From Bombardia bombarda (taxonomy: Eukaryota > Ascomycota > Sordariomycetes > Sordariales > Lasiosphaeriaceae): a stretch of 64,000 nt of DNA. Positions 23,223 to 35,800 of this stretch are shown here, piece by piece. The notes beneath the pieces were generated by a model. The model was not told where the DNA came from, made no database searches, and was given only the letters and a program-made list of their open reading frames with translations. The stretch lies in NCBI GenBank assembly GCA_030512295.1, contig JAULSR010000005.1, positions 1,054,001-1,118,000 on the forward strand, in the 5' to 3' direction. A program made the position numbers and the translations under genes. Each line of letters begins with the position of its first letter. The first letter of the stretch is position 1.

Positions 23223-26200
23223 TTACGAGTGCTCAGCCTTCTCGACACATCCTTCCTTCATCCAAACAATGACTGCTTTCTTGCCCTCGCCATGCTCCGC
23301 TCGCCATGCTAAAAACGCACCCAGCCTGTGCGTGACCATGATAACCGTGTGTCCTCTGGCAACGAATTCCTCCTGAACGATGTCGTAAACGGTCGTCTCG
23401 GTGATGGCATCCAGAGAGGAAGTTACTTCGTCGAGGAGCACGATGGGCCTGGCCCGGGAGTTGCCAGATCCAATGCCGCGATTCGCTCGAGATAGAGCCC
23501 AGGACTGAGCAACACCACGAGCGAGGGCGAGCAGCTGGGCTTGGCCGCCCGATAGTACCGGCAGCGTGGATAAAGTCCTGTCGAGTATATTGCTGGTGTC
23601 GGTGCGGCGACGGCGGCGCTGTTCATGGAGAAGAGGCGTTTGGGAGTCAACATCGGAGTGGCTTATTTCCTCCCCGTCCTCTTCGTTATGTTGTGTTTCC
23701 AACAAAGTTGTGAGAAGTCCAACTCGCTCGAGAAGGTCGACGAGATCCAGGTCACTGAGCGTCCCCTCTGGGTCCAAATTGAAACGCAACGACGCATCTG
23801 GGAGAAGAAATGGATCTTGCGCAATCGTGATAAAGCACCGTTGCCTTATAATGGCTCGTGGAACGCGACTGATATCAACATCGTCGACCAGCACTGACCC
23901 CGATCGGATCTCAAGCAGCCGTAAAAGAGTTAGAAGAAGGGAGCTCTTTCCACTTCCCGTGCGCCCACATATGACCACAGTCTGTCCAGGGTCAATCTTC
24001 AGATCTAAGTTGTGAAGAGCATATGCATCATTGCTAAATCCGGACATTACTCATCAGCTCACCCTCGAAAGGTATAACATCGCAAGGAAGACTTACTTGT
24101 ATGAAGCCGAGACATTCTTAAACTCCAGTCCGCCCGCTGTAGGCCAGTTTCCGCCAGGGATGATATTCTCACTCAAATCATCTTCCACTAGTGTGGTCTC
24201 CTCGACCGTTTTTAAACGTGAAACAGCACCGAGAGAGATTTCGAGATTTGTCCAGGATCCTACCAGGCGCAGAAGCGTGGTATTCGCAGCAAGAACCATT
24301 GACAGGGCCACACCGACCTGCCCCCCTGTTGTTGTGCCCTTGAGAACAACACACAGGGTGATTGTACCGACTGCCACCGCCGCGATAAGAAAATCAAGAA
24401 CAATGTTCAGCCATCTCTGAAGACAAAGAAGTAAATAAAAGGGCCGCTGGCTGAGATCTAAGCGGTCCACATTCTCAGCTACCACGTTCGACTGCCACCC
24501 AAATGCTCGGATAGTTTCTATCCCTCGGGCCTATAGTAGAATAGTTAGCATATACTTCAAGAGACAATTTATCGAAGTATCAGTAGAATAATATTTACGG
24601 TTTCCAAAAGGCTGGAGTAGACTGCTGATCGTGACTCCAGCTCAATAAGCCGTAGCTGCCGCGATGTTCTGAGGTAGACTCTCTGCACTACGTAGACGAT
24701 AACAGTGCAGAATGGCAGCGTGACAATCATGATAGGCTGAACAGCAAAGAGTAGGGACGCTTGCGTGGTCAGTTTGAAAACCTCTGATAGCAGTGTAAGC
24801 AACTTGAAGTAATGCGATACATCGTTTCATGTTACCTACGGACGGCTAGATTCGAAACGGACGAGGCGAGTTGTTTATCTACAAGCTGAATATCTTGACT
24901 GAAACTGCTATTTTATTAGCTTGATGTATCCATATAACCATCATTAACCGAAGTGTGTAGTGCAAAGACGTACTGGTTCAATAGCACGCCTGTGTCGTTG
25001 TTCGAGAAGAAGAAAAGGGGAGCCCTAAAAAAAGCATTAGCAACTTCCCTTGTGTTAGTAACTTTCTTCTAACATACCTCATGATAGACCGTAGTAAACG
25101 TTCGTGTAGAACCAGACCGGATGTCGGAGCAACTCGCATAACCTGAGACCTGTTCCTGTTCAGTTCAAAGCCACAACCTCGGCAACTATATCAAGCATAA
25201 CTCACCACATGATACCGTTGGTGGTAACCCAAGCCATGAAGTTGAGAAGTGCATATCCAGATGCGTAGAATACTGTGTCTTTTCCGTCATCTTGGGTCCA
25301 CCATTTTACCCAATATTGCGGAAATGTGATGAAAAAGGAGTATGATGCGGTGCAGGCAATCATGAGTACGATGTTCGCGAAACCGGCACTTGCAAAATAG
25401 TATCCTAGTCTCCATTAGCAAATTATACGTATTGTATATTCGTAGAGAGAATCAAACCATAAAGAGATATGTCGCCATTGCCCCGATCGGTATCGGGAGG
25501 TGATCCTTTCGCTGGAGCACGATTGTGGTTCCTTGCCCCCTTTGTACTATCAACCAACGATGAGATATTGTCATGGCGAATTAGCTTAGCAATTTGTTGA
25601 CCCTTTGCCTTTAGCTGGCTCCAGTGACCTTGTTCGGCGATACGCCTTTCTAGTATAATGACACTATCGGCCAGGTGGAAGTGCTCGGCTACACGGTTGT
25701 AAGTGATGTGGTTATTTGATGGACTTGATATGAACATACTAGAGTTTGTAATCCACAGCACAGTTGTACCCGCCTTTCGAAACAAACCATCTGGGCCGAA
25801 CAGATTCTGCGCAACCTGGGCATCAGTCCTGCCATCTAGTGCACTGAATGTATCGTCAAAAATGGCTAAATCACAGCGTTGGAAGATCGCGCGAGCAAGA
25901 GCCTGAAATCTTTGTTAGTTTTTGCTTTTGTTACGTTTGACTTTGGCTGTATTTACCACACGCTGTCGCTGACCGCCCGATAAATTCATTCCCTCGTCGC
26001 CCACAACTGTGTTACTGTCATTAGGCAGCGCTGCTAGGTCCTGGTCAAGGCAGCATGCTCGAACAACTGTATTATACCATGGCTCATCCATGCCTGGTTC
26101 GGCCGTAGGTCCGCAGATTATCTCTTTGATAGTGAGGTTTGGCAGCCAAGGAGTCTGCGCACAGTAAGCAACTCGATCTGTCGACACTCTGACAATACCA

Positions 26201-28306
26201 GACGTAGGGACAAGCTCTCCCAGAATTGCGCGTGCCAGAATAGTCTTTCCCGCACCAACAGGTCCAGAGCATGCAATTACAGCGCCCCGTGAGACTTCCA
26301 TGTTGATGTTTTCGAGAATCTTTTTGTCGCTATCTTTCCATGTCATGTCCAAGTCCTTGATAAGAACCATAGGCGTGGTAACGTCTCGACAGCGTGTCTT
26401 GCCTGTAGTATGATCAACAAAGCTAACTGGCTCTAAGTAGCTCTGTATCCGTTCGAAACTGGCATATGATGATACTGCCCTCGGGATATAAGTCATGACC
26501 ATATTGGCCGAATTAGTAACCAGGGCAAGAATTGCAATGGTTGGAAAGGCGGTTTCTGTATCGAGCGCCATGCCGTTGAACATGGCTATAAGTGCGAAGA
26601 TAACCACCGTAACAACGGGCGCAAACATGCCCAAAGCATTTGCTACGGTAGGTTAGAAAGGGCAACTGCTTGAGGCCAAGGCTTAACTGACCACTTGCGT
26701 TGTAGATCACCATCACCCATCGCACAGCTCTCGCTCTATCGAGTTCCTTATTTCGTAGGCCAAGGACATGTTCTTTTACCGCGTCTTGCATCCCCAGCAT
26801 TTTAATAGTCTTGATCGAACCCAATACGGTCGTGGTGATAGAAAGCCGTTTTCGTGTTGCAGCATTCCACTCTGTCTGGCGGGTCTTCAAGTTTTTGGCA
26901 ACATATCGACTTGTTTGCGAGCAAGCTGTGTACGAGGTATATTGGTATCGGTCAAGGTGACATGTAATGGGTGGTACGAGCTCACCGATGGTAATTACGT
27001 GAGGCAATGGCCAGACCCATCCGACTTGTTTGGCCAATAGCGCAGTCCCTATTATTACCTCTAGAATCTGTGCCCAAGTCTCATGGAACATCTCTGCAGT
27101 GTCTTCGAGAGCTGATACGTCAGTTGTCACAAGTGCAGCGGTCTTGCCATGGCCGTACGCATCGGTTAAGGCAACCAGCGAGCGTTCGTGCAGGAGGCCG
27201 ATAAGGGAGCCCCGGATCATGACCTCAAGTCGATTCAGCCCATGCTTGTATGCTCTTGTTGATATCTGTAAATTCGCTTAGAACACAAAAGGTGCAACTG
27301 ATAGAGACTTGATGGCTTACTGCTAGGCCAGCATAAATGAAGATAGCGGCAAGTACAATAAAGTAGCCCTCGTACTCAGCTGTATCCGCAGAGTTGACGA
27401 AAACAATTGCATAACGAATCAGGAGTGGCTGCCCATAGCGAAACATGAGGAGACAGAGCCTTGGGACAATGACTGCCAGGAAAGGTTGGAGGAGGCTCTT
27501 GGCCAAAACCAGAGGAAGCGAAGATGAAGCTGGGCCTAAGAGTTATAATCGCACAAGAGTAAACAAGGGAAATTGTAGGTCGTCTTACAGCGTTGCACCC
27601 ATGCCTGCAAAATTGCTGCCCTGAGATCCTTGGAGGATAACTTGCGATCTATATCCGGAAGTTCATGATTCGCTAAGGCGCCCTTGTATCCTCGAGCGAG
27701 CACTGGGCTAATCCAATAAACAAATGCCCTACTGAGAATGCCGGCCCTCTCTTCTGGAGGCAAATCTCGCCATCTGTCGAGCAGCACAGATTGCTTGTCA
27801 AGAGATTCAACACACAAGAGAATGAGTTTTGCGGCGAACATGAGACCCAACGAGAAGTGACCGAAGTTGCCTGGTAGCCATATCGTGGGAACCGTGAGCT
27901 GTATCAAATCGCAGAGCAAAGAGGAAATGAGATACAGTTGTATCAAGCCCGAGGGCCTCGCTGATCTCTGATGCTCCAACTGAGAGAGCCATACCAGACC
28001 AAAAGAGGCGACAGGGGACACCGCCGCGAAGCCCGGATTGTTTCCTCTTGGAAAGCCAGGGAAAAGTAAGGTTACGACTTGTAGAAACGAAAATAAGACA
28101 CTGGAGGCCTGGTAGAAAGTATTAGTTTCCAGCCTGTCTTCTAATGGCTTTGAGAGTGAGCGTGAGCAGCTTACAATTTTGACGCGACCTAGCCAACCAC
28201 CACGTCTAACCTTGGCGACTTCCTGGCTGAGCTTATACAGTCGACATGGCAGTAATAAGAGGAATATGACTGAGAGTGCTGGAGACAGCAATGGAAGGAG
28301 AGGCAT
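23223..28306 (-). CDS. ABCC-subfamily (MRP-type) full-length ABC transporter, 15 exons
   Basis: Predicted ATP-driven exporter of conjugates, toxins or metabolites. Exons: 28306..28175, 28108..27589, 27535..27321, 27265..26986, 26925..26692, 26642..25957, 25902..25740, 25688..25458, 25404..25206, 25155..25078, 25024..24974, 24904..24840, 24783..24599, 24530..24097 and 24033..23223. They total 1427 residues with every phase consistent. Order: TMD0 helices, TMD1, NBD1, TMD2, NBD2, the ABCC layout. NBD1 has Walker A CSGPVGAGKT (about 583), LSGGQRQR and a degenerate Walker B ending FDD. NBD2 has CGRTGSGKSS (about 1180), LSGGQAQL, IVLLDE and VTHRL, so it should be the active site. Three introns (66, 60 and 51 nt) are 3n and stop-free. 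ABCC proteins usually have about 30 more luminal residues, so an upstream first exon may be missing. The exons are less GC-rich than many neighbours. Confidence 0.92.
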
Positions 28307-29820
28307 CGTTGCACGGCTTTCCCTAAAAAAAAAATTTAAAAAAAAGGAGATATCTCCTGCAAGAATAACCGTGGCAAGCTTTCACTTCATAAGTGGTGGA
28401 AGCTATTTTGTATGTATTATATGTGGACTGTTGCGGTGAACGAACGGGCTGCAGCTATGAGGCAGAGGCAGGGTTGATCTTAACATAAGACCGAGGCGGT
28501 GCCGATTGCCGTCCATCTTCGCAATGTTTCTTTGCAGCGCGACCGGATCCTAGTCGCTCGCCAGAGCATTGCCTCGTATCCATGGAACTTCCTCTCCGGG
28601 ATAGTCTCGTCAGCCAGGACGCGCGAGTGGATAATGTTGCTGCGAGGGCGCGGGATAGATGTCTGTTCCTGAGCCAAATGAGGAACAATTCAAAATCAGG
28701 AGCTCTTTCGTTTGAGCAAGCCGTTTGGCAAGGAGGCAAGGTTAGCTCACCCAGGTATCGTTGAAGCTAATGTATCAAAGGGGGATATCGCTTTATACGG
28801 CATGCCATGAACGGCCTTGCACTAACAGAATGCTATCAGCCACCTCAAACCTACGCGCCCACCTGCAGCGATGGGCAATGTTCTTCTACCCCGCCAAGAT
28901 CAGGCGCTTTAGTGCTCCCCATAGCGTCCACCTGCGAGATTAGGCACCTAAGAGCACTAATTGTCAGGCACGAGCGTTGCCAGATCCCCAATGCAGCGCA
29001 CAATCGCGCCCTCACCTCGGTTCCATTGACGCGACGGGCCAACATTCCTCGATGATGAACTGTGTGGGAGATAGGGGAGATAGTATCAAATAACTTTACA
29101 ACCCAAGTTTCAAGAGTGATAGGTATGCACGTTCAATTGATGGTCCGTATGTACTGTACCTCAATGGGGCGAGCTTGCGCTGCACGAAGGTTGAGTTTAA
29201 AAGTGTCGTCGTGCGCCAACTGAACCTAGGTCTGTTCGTCGTGCTGCCAACTGAACCTAGATCTGTAGAAGGGTGGAGCTAATGGTATCATCTGTCCATT
29301 GTGATCTGTAGGCTTCCAACATCCATCCTCAATTGGTTGCATTGTCATTGCACTGGATACCTTCAGTTGCTTTGCAGAAAAACCAAAACCAGAGTGAAGT
29401 GGAATTTGGCAGGCTTTTCAGGAGCAGAAGCGTTCTAAATTGTGAGGAGGCTGTGCTGGGAAAACGCGCTTCCCCTCACAGCTGCAAAAGCAAACCTGGA
29501 AAGCAAAAGCAAACGTACCGTAGGTAAGGTAGGTGGTACCTGGGCGCGCCTTCCCTTCAGCACTGTACAGCAGGTACCGGCTGCATCATCCCATGTTCCA
29601 AACCATGTTAGGCACCGCGGTCGGCCGTCACAGCGAGCATTGAGCGCCGACATTGACCACAGTTTCTAGCAATCCAAAGTACAAACTCAACTCGATTTGC
29701 GGCACCATCCAGCGAAATCCATCCACCCATCGTCAGACCGGCTCTACTCAATTCGATTGCATTGCATTTTCTTGTATCGAGAGAGGCATGCCACGCGCAT
29801 CATGATTACCCTGCATCGAA
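28307..29820. other. Intergenic region, divergent promoters
   Basis: Between the ABC transporter start and the SAS4-like gene. Just upstream of the transporter ATG, the transcript strand has a T-rich tract ending in TTTTAG (28324-28340 region), which could be a 3' splice site from an unseen first exon. A 30-nt tandem duplication lies at 29206-29266. Confidence 0.5.
29206..29266. repeat. Tandem duplication of a 30-nt unit
   Basis: Copy 1 is 29206-29235 and copy 2 is 29236-29266, directly adjoining. They differ only by one inserted T (GCGCC versus GCTGCC) and one G/A transition, so the duplication is recent. Each copy contains CTGAACCTAG. The unit has no coding meaning that I can see. Confidence 0.92.
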
Positions 29821-31620
29821 ATGGCAATGACGACCTCTGTGACCCGCTCGCGACGAGCTGAAGGTCTCCGGCACCCACACCCGCAGCCCATCTCCCACCC
29901 GCCGCAGCTGATCGCGACCGCGAAGGCCCAAAACAATCAGCATTTCGCCGCCAATTCCCATCGCACCAAGCGACAGCTAGATCCCTCATCGCGTGAATGC
30001 GATATTATCGTGCCGAAAAAGGCCAGATTCACCACAGGCATCGCAGTCGAGATCCCCACCCGCTCGTCATTTCAATCGCGGAGCGTGAGGGAGGCCAGAG
30101 AGGCCAGAGAGGCCAGCGACGCGAAGCCGCCCCAGCAGGCGCCCGCCAAACCCGCCATCACAAGCCCCGTCCTCAATCCCACTCCCACTCCTACTCCCAC
30201 TCCCACTCCTCCGAATCCCTCGCGCGCCCCGCCGCCCTCCACCACCACCACCACCACCAGCATACAGAAGAATGGGCTCACGAAGCACCAGGAAAAGGTA
30301 GTCAATGGTCTAAAGCATGAACTAAATAGGCTGCAGCCAGTCGTGCCAGAGCCGAAAGACCAAGGTCGGAAGCTGCGATCGGCGGAAGCCACCCGCTTCA
30401 AAAGCGAGCTCTCCGCATACTTTCCCGATTATGACGAAGTAATCGGCAACGACCCCAAGGAACAGCGTAAGCGACACCTTACCCGAGAATTCCATGTGAT
30501 TTACAAGTTATGGGAGCAATTGCTGACATGACGCGGCTTCTCAGATATCCTGAACCTTGATACCCCCATTCTTGTCAGCTCAGCCCCTCCAACCCATCAC
30601 AAGCCTGCACTGCCTTCCAACAACAGGCAAGATGGTTCACAATCCTACGCGCGAGAAGGGTCCTCTGTCCGGAGCTATAGCGATGCTCTCTTCACTGACC
30701 TGTACGATTCCCAAACAATCGACTTCCACTTCCTCGACACGCGTTACAAGGGCAAGCCACTGGATGACCCCCTTCCAGATAGCTCATTTGAGCCATCTCA
30801 CCGAAAGGCCGAGAAACTGGAGCGTTCCATACGCAACCTAGAAAAAGGGCGCGCGCAACATGAGAAGGATCAGATCATTCGATTGCTCGATGCCCTGCAA
30901 GGTCCCGATTGGCTGCGGGTAATGGGCGTGAGCGGGATTACGGAGAGCCGAAAGAAGACGTTTGAACCGGCGCGCGAGCACTTCATCAGAGGTTGCCAGG
31001 CCATTCTGGAGAAGTTCCGCCTCTGGGCTGCCGAAGAGAAGCGGCGAAAACAGGCAAAGGAACGCGCCATGGCCGAAGCCGAGGCAGAAGCCGAGCGACT
31101 GGCCGAAGAAGAAAAGAACGACAAGGCACAACGGAGCGCCGACAACGAAAGCGCGGCCGAAGATGCAGAGGAGGAAGACGAGGTGGAGGAAGCGGAAATC
31201 GCAGATAGCGACGAGGAGATGGCGGATGCCGATCGGAGAGCAGGTGATAACGACGGTGACCCCCCGGACTACAGTGATGTTGACGCGTCGATTGCAAAAC
31301 AGCTTCAAGAAGAGGCAAGAGCCGCGGCAAAGAAATCACCGAGAAAAGCCAAACGACCCGTGCCACCACCACCTCCACCTCCACCATTACCTTCAGAACC
31401 CGAACCCTACCGAGAATTCAAGAGCTTCTTCCGGCACAAACACCAGCGGGATCACGCTCTAAGCAAGAACCGACGAAGAAGTCGAAACGCATTTGCCTGG
31501 GGGCTACCAGTGCCAGAGGTCGCTGAGAGGGATTTCAGTCTTCCCGAGGAGTTTTGTGATGAAGATACCCTGAAATCGCATGCCAGGAGAAAGCGCAGGG
31601 ACAGGAGAAGGAAGGATTAA
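29821..31620 (+). CDS. SAS4-domain protein (histone acetyltransferase complex subunit)
   Basis: Likely nuclear subunit of a SAS-type MYST acetyltransferase complex (yeast Sas2-Sas4-Sas5, H4K16 acetylation). Two exons, 29821..30466 and 30545..31620, encode 573 residues. The 78-nt intron ends in CTTCTCAG and joins PKEQ to HILNLDTPILV. The SAS4 domain spans about residues 215-345: ALFTDLYDSQTIDF, then EPSHRKAEKLERSIRNLEKG, LLDALQGPDWLRVMGVSG and KKTFEPAREHFI. Before it are REAREAREAS and TPTPTPTPTP repeats. After it come a Lys/Glu helix rich in AEAEAEAE, an acidic block, a P8 run and a basic C-terminus. Complex membership is inferred from the yeast family. A second start candidate, Met3, is trivial. 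Confidence 0.85.
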
Positions 31621-32848
31621 GTTAATTAAACGGGTACATGATGTGAAAGGAAGCGCTGGCGGAATTGTGGTCTTGTGGGTTGCCGTTTGGCTCGAGGCGG
31701 TCTCAGGATGTTTGCTTCGCGGAGCAAGCCATATGGTTATTGCATAGCGAGAAGACAGGCCGGCTGCACACCATAGTATCTTGTTTTGATAGTCAGGTCA
31801 TAGCATGGATATCCAAAAGAATGAAGACCTCTGGGGTTATCGCCCCTCTATTAAGGATAATGCATGATGTTGGGATGTGAATGATTTGCGGTGAATAAAG
31901 TTATTGTTTGATTGAGGTTTGTGTTGAACTGAATCTGCTCCCAAAGACAATTTATACTTTATAGACTGCCGCCTTCTTGCCTGTCAGGCCCTGTGATGAG
32001 TGACGACATTGCTAGTAGGGAAGAATTGCGGGGAAGCAGGGCGTGAACCGAATTTCTCCAATTGGTCTGACAGCTGGTCCAAGCGCGTTCTCGATGATCC
32101 ACCTTATTAAACCTGACGAGCGCCAAGACGCTCCGGCGTAGCAGCTGCAGACGGCAAAACTGCGGCTGTCAACGCCGGCGTGGCACCTGCTGGGCGTTGT
32201 GAGTTTGGGACCCGTGCCTTCGTAGGCTCTCGTCGGTTCTCATTCACATTGTAGGTGGTAGACTGTGGAGGACCCTCGACTCAACGTTGCTTGTCCACCG
32301 TCCAGCGCACTGCGCACCTCGTAATTTCCCGCGCATCTTGCTCACCAAAAGACTCTATTTCTTATTTCGCTCTTTATCTTGCCGTTGTAAGCTGTTACTG
32401 GGACCGCAAACCGTTGCCCTACATAGGGGCGCGGGCGCGACGCACTTTGCAGCGCGGAGCCATCCATACCATAGGCTTTCGCCCGTCCTCCTTCTTGTGG
32501 CTTCCTGACCTCGTCCTTTAGCTTTTACGCCTTCAGAACCCAAAGCACCAACAAGCGCAACCAACCAGCGCACCCATCCAGTGCTCTCGAGAAGATTCCC
32601 CAATACCGTGCGTGTGCTGCAGACGACGGAGAAAGCGAAACCCAAAAGACGAAGCGAACTCTACTCACGCGACGCTTCCACGCGCCACCTCTGCCATGAC
32701 CGAGTGAGCTTTGTCGACCTGGCGAAGCTTGGACAGGTCGAGCCTCTCTTTTCACACCCCGTTGCCTTTCCGCGCGCAACAGTCTGCCAGCCCAATCATA
32801 TCGGATTACGCGACACTTCGCACTAGCTGGCCCATCCAATCTACCAAG
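31621..32848. other. Intergenic region and TAF2 5' leader
   Basis: 3' flank of the SAS4-like gene and promoter of TAF2. An AATAAA at 31894-31899 may be the SAS4-like polyadenylation signal. The TAF2 frame is open back to an ATG at 32711, but 32849 is the more likely start. Nothing else recognised. Confidence 0.55.
31894..31899 (+). terminator. Candidate polyadenylation signal of the SAS4-like gene
   Basis: AATAAA about 275 nt after the stop codon, followed by T-rich sequence (TTATTGTTTG). Position and context are reasonable, but fungal signals are loose. Confidence 0.3.
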
Positions 32849-35800
32849 ATGCCCAATACATTAGATGGCGAGGCAGCCGCCGAGGCGGCGGCCGTTCCCG
32901 ACCAACAGGGTGCAATCCAACCGTTTGTCATCGTGAAGCAGCAGGTCGAGCTTGACATCAACTTTCAGAACAAGAGCATCAGCGGCATCTCCATAATACA
33001 CATTTTCCCCATGACCTCGGATCTCGACGAGATAATGCTCGACGCACGGCAATGCGAGATCAACGTTGACGACATCACGGTGGACGGGGTCAAGACTAAG
33101 GCAAAGTTTGACGACCCCTATGACCTGATGACAGCTCCGCCTCAATGGCAGATAGGCGCGACACAGTATCATACCATGATGAATCGGATGCGCCCGCTCA
33201 TGCCCGAGCGCCGGCCTGACATGCCTATCACAACCAGAGAGAAGGAATTGCTTGGTTGCGTTCCAGCGGACCGCGCGCTTAAGATATCTCTACGTCCTGA
33301 GGGCCAGTTCAGAGACGAGCCTCGGCGTACTCTCAAGATCAAGACCGGAAAGGGTGAACAAGATGTCTCGATTGACAGGCTCGACCCGAACGACGAGGAA
33401 AGGGGAATTAAGGTTTCCATACCTTTTCGATCAAAGCTCATTCGAGACGGCCTGCACTTCGTCGGCATCGACGAGGGTGACCAAAGATACCCTCACGTAT
33501 ATACACGCCATTCGATTGAGCCTGGAACTGCCTCCTGTATTTTCCCTTGCGTCGATGATCCCGGATCGAGACATCCATGGAAGCTCATGATCACCTGCCC
33601 ACGGACCCTGGGTGATGTTTTTGAGTACAAGCAGCAGGCTCTCGCCACACAGCCGCCTGCGGCGGCGGCCCCTTTGAATGGCAACCGCAAGCGAAAGAGT
33701 GGAGATATTTCGACGGCACGCTCAAAACCACATGTTTGCTTGCTGGAAGAGGACAAGATGATGGACATGACAGTTGTTTGTTCTGGCAATCTCACCGGAG
33801 AGCAAATCGACCCCAAGGATGACAGGAAAAAGACAATGACCTTTGAATGCCAAAACTCTGGCGCCCAGCATATCGCTTTTGCTATCGGCCCCTTTGAGCA
33901 TGTCGAATTATGGTCTGAGTTCAGGACAGAAGAGGCTGATGAGAAGCTTGGGTCTAATGCAGCCAAGATTCACGCATACTGTCTCCCCAGTCGCACCGCC
34001 GACGTTCGCCATACATGTCAACCCATTGTCGAAGCCGCCGACTACTTCGCACCCGAGTTCGGGAGGTACCCTTTCGAGAGCTACAAGGTCTGCTTCGTCG
34101 ACGACATGATTCCAGACACCACAGCTGCAACTTCCATGTCGCTTTGTAGTAACAGGTTACTCTATCCTGAGGATACAACAGACACGGCAATTGAAGTCAC
34201 CAGAAAGCTTGTTCACACACTGGCAAGTCAGTACATCGGTGTTAACATTGTCCCAAACCAGCGATCAGACAGTTGGCTCGTCATTGGCATTCAGTGGTTT
34301 ATGACAGATCTCTTCATGAGGAGTCTCTGTGGTAACAACTGGTACAAATTCCATTTAAAGACAATGGCAGACAAATTGGTCGAGGCTGACATCAACCGAC
34401 CCTCGATTCATGATCTTGGCGAGCACCTCCACATCGGGGACTTTGAGCTGGACTTCATGGCTCTGAAGGCGCCCTTGGTTCTCTTTATTCTCGACCAGCG
34501 CATGTCAAAGATCCCTGGCTCAACAGGTGTCGTCCGTGTGATCTCCAGCATAGTCTCTGGGGCCAACATTGACCCTCTCAATCCCATCATGACTTCCATT
34601 TCCGCGGCGGAGTTTCGGCGGTCTTGTGAAAAGAAGAGTCAGTACAGACCTGATGAATTATGGGATCAGTGGGTTCATGGCGCAGGGTGCCCAAAGCTGT
34701 TTATCAAGCAGAGATTCAACAAGAAGAATCTGAACGTTGATATTACCATCAGTCAGACCCAAGGCACGAGCAAGCCAAAGTCGATCAACAGGGAGGAGTT
34801 CTGGAGGGAGTATCAGGAAGAGATCCATAGCGTCTACGCTGGTGAAGTTCCGAAGATTTTCACGGGCCCGTTCACGGTTCGGATTCATGAAGCCGACGGT
34901 ACACCTTATGAGCATTACCAGGTCATCACAGAGAAGGACAAGAATGGAACCAACCTACAGATCGCCTACAATACGAAGTACAAGCGTCTCAAGCGGACAA
35001 AGAAAGCCGTGGCTGCGGCTGCCAACATCAGCAGCGATAAGCATGACATTCAGGAAGACGACGTCATCTATTTTAATATGCTCGGCGACGTGTTGACGAC
35101 TCAGAAGGACGTCGAGAACTGGGGCCTCCAGGAATGGAGCGAAGATATTCACACAGCGATGGACCAAGAGTCCTACGAGTGGATTCGGTTCGACTGCAAT
35201 TTTGAATGGGTTTGCGAGACAATCTCTGACATGCCGGGCTATATGTACCTGGCCCAGTTACAACAAGACAGGGACGTCGTAGCGCATCAAGACGCTTTAC
35301 TCTATTTCGCGCGAGGAAAGAGACATGGAGTCGCCGCCACGATTGAGACGAGGACTGTCATGGACCGACGGTACTACCATGGGATTCGGACAATGGCAAT
35401 CGAGGATCTCCCAAAGCAGGCCGACCCTGATCTCAACTACATCGGACTTGCTCAGCTTATCCTGAGTTTCCGGCATTTCTTCTGCTATAAAGCTGCGGGG
35501 CAAGCTGGAAATGTCACATTTCCTCCTCTTCCGAATGATTTTCGGGATCAAGCACAGTATGCGGTTCAATGCGCGCTTGCAGGTGCAATCGCAAGAACCA
35601 GGGAGAAGGGTCGCTGCTCAAAGCACGGCCGAAACTTCCTCCTTGAGCTGCTTCTCTTTAACGACAATACCGATAACGAGTATTCTGATCAGTTCTACAT
35701 TGCTACACTTCTGGAGGCTCTGACGACGTCATTGATTCCGGAAAGACATGATGGTGACGGCGATCTGTTATCGCGGCTTAAGGCGGATGACGATGACGAT

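Noticed and set aside
17850..28306. Secondary-metabolite gene cluster (cupin, ABC transporter, nearby SDR and RBR genes)
   Set aside because: No polyketide synthase, NRPS, terpene cyclase or cluster regulator is present, and the genes are separated by long gaps with housekeeping genes around.
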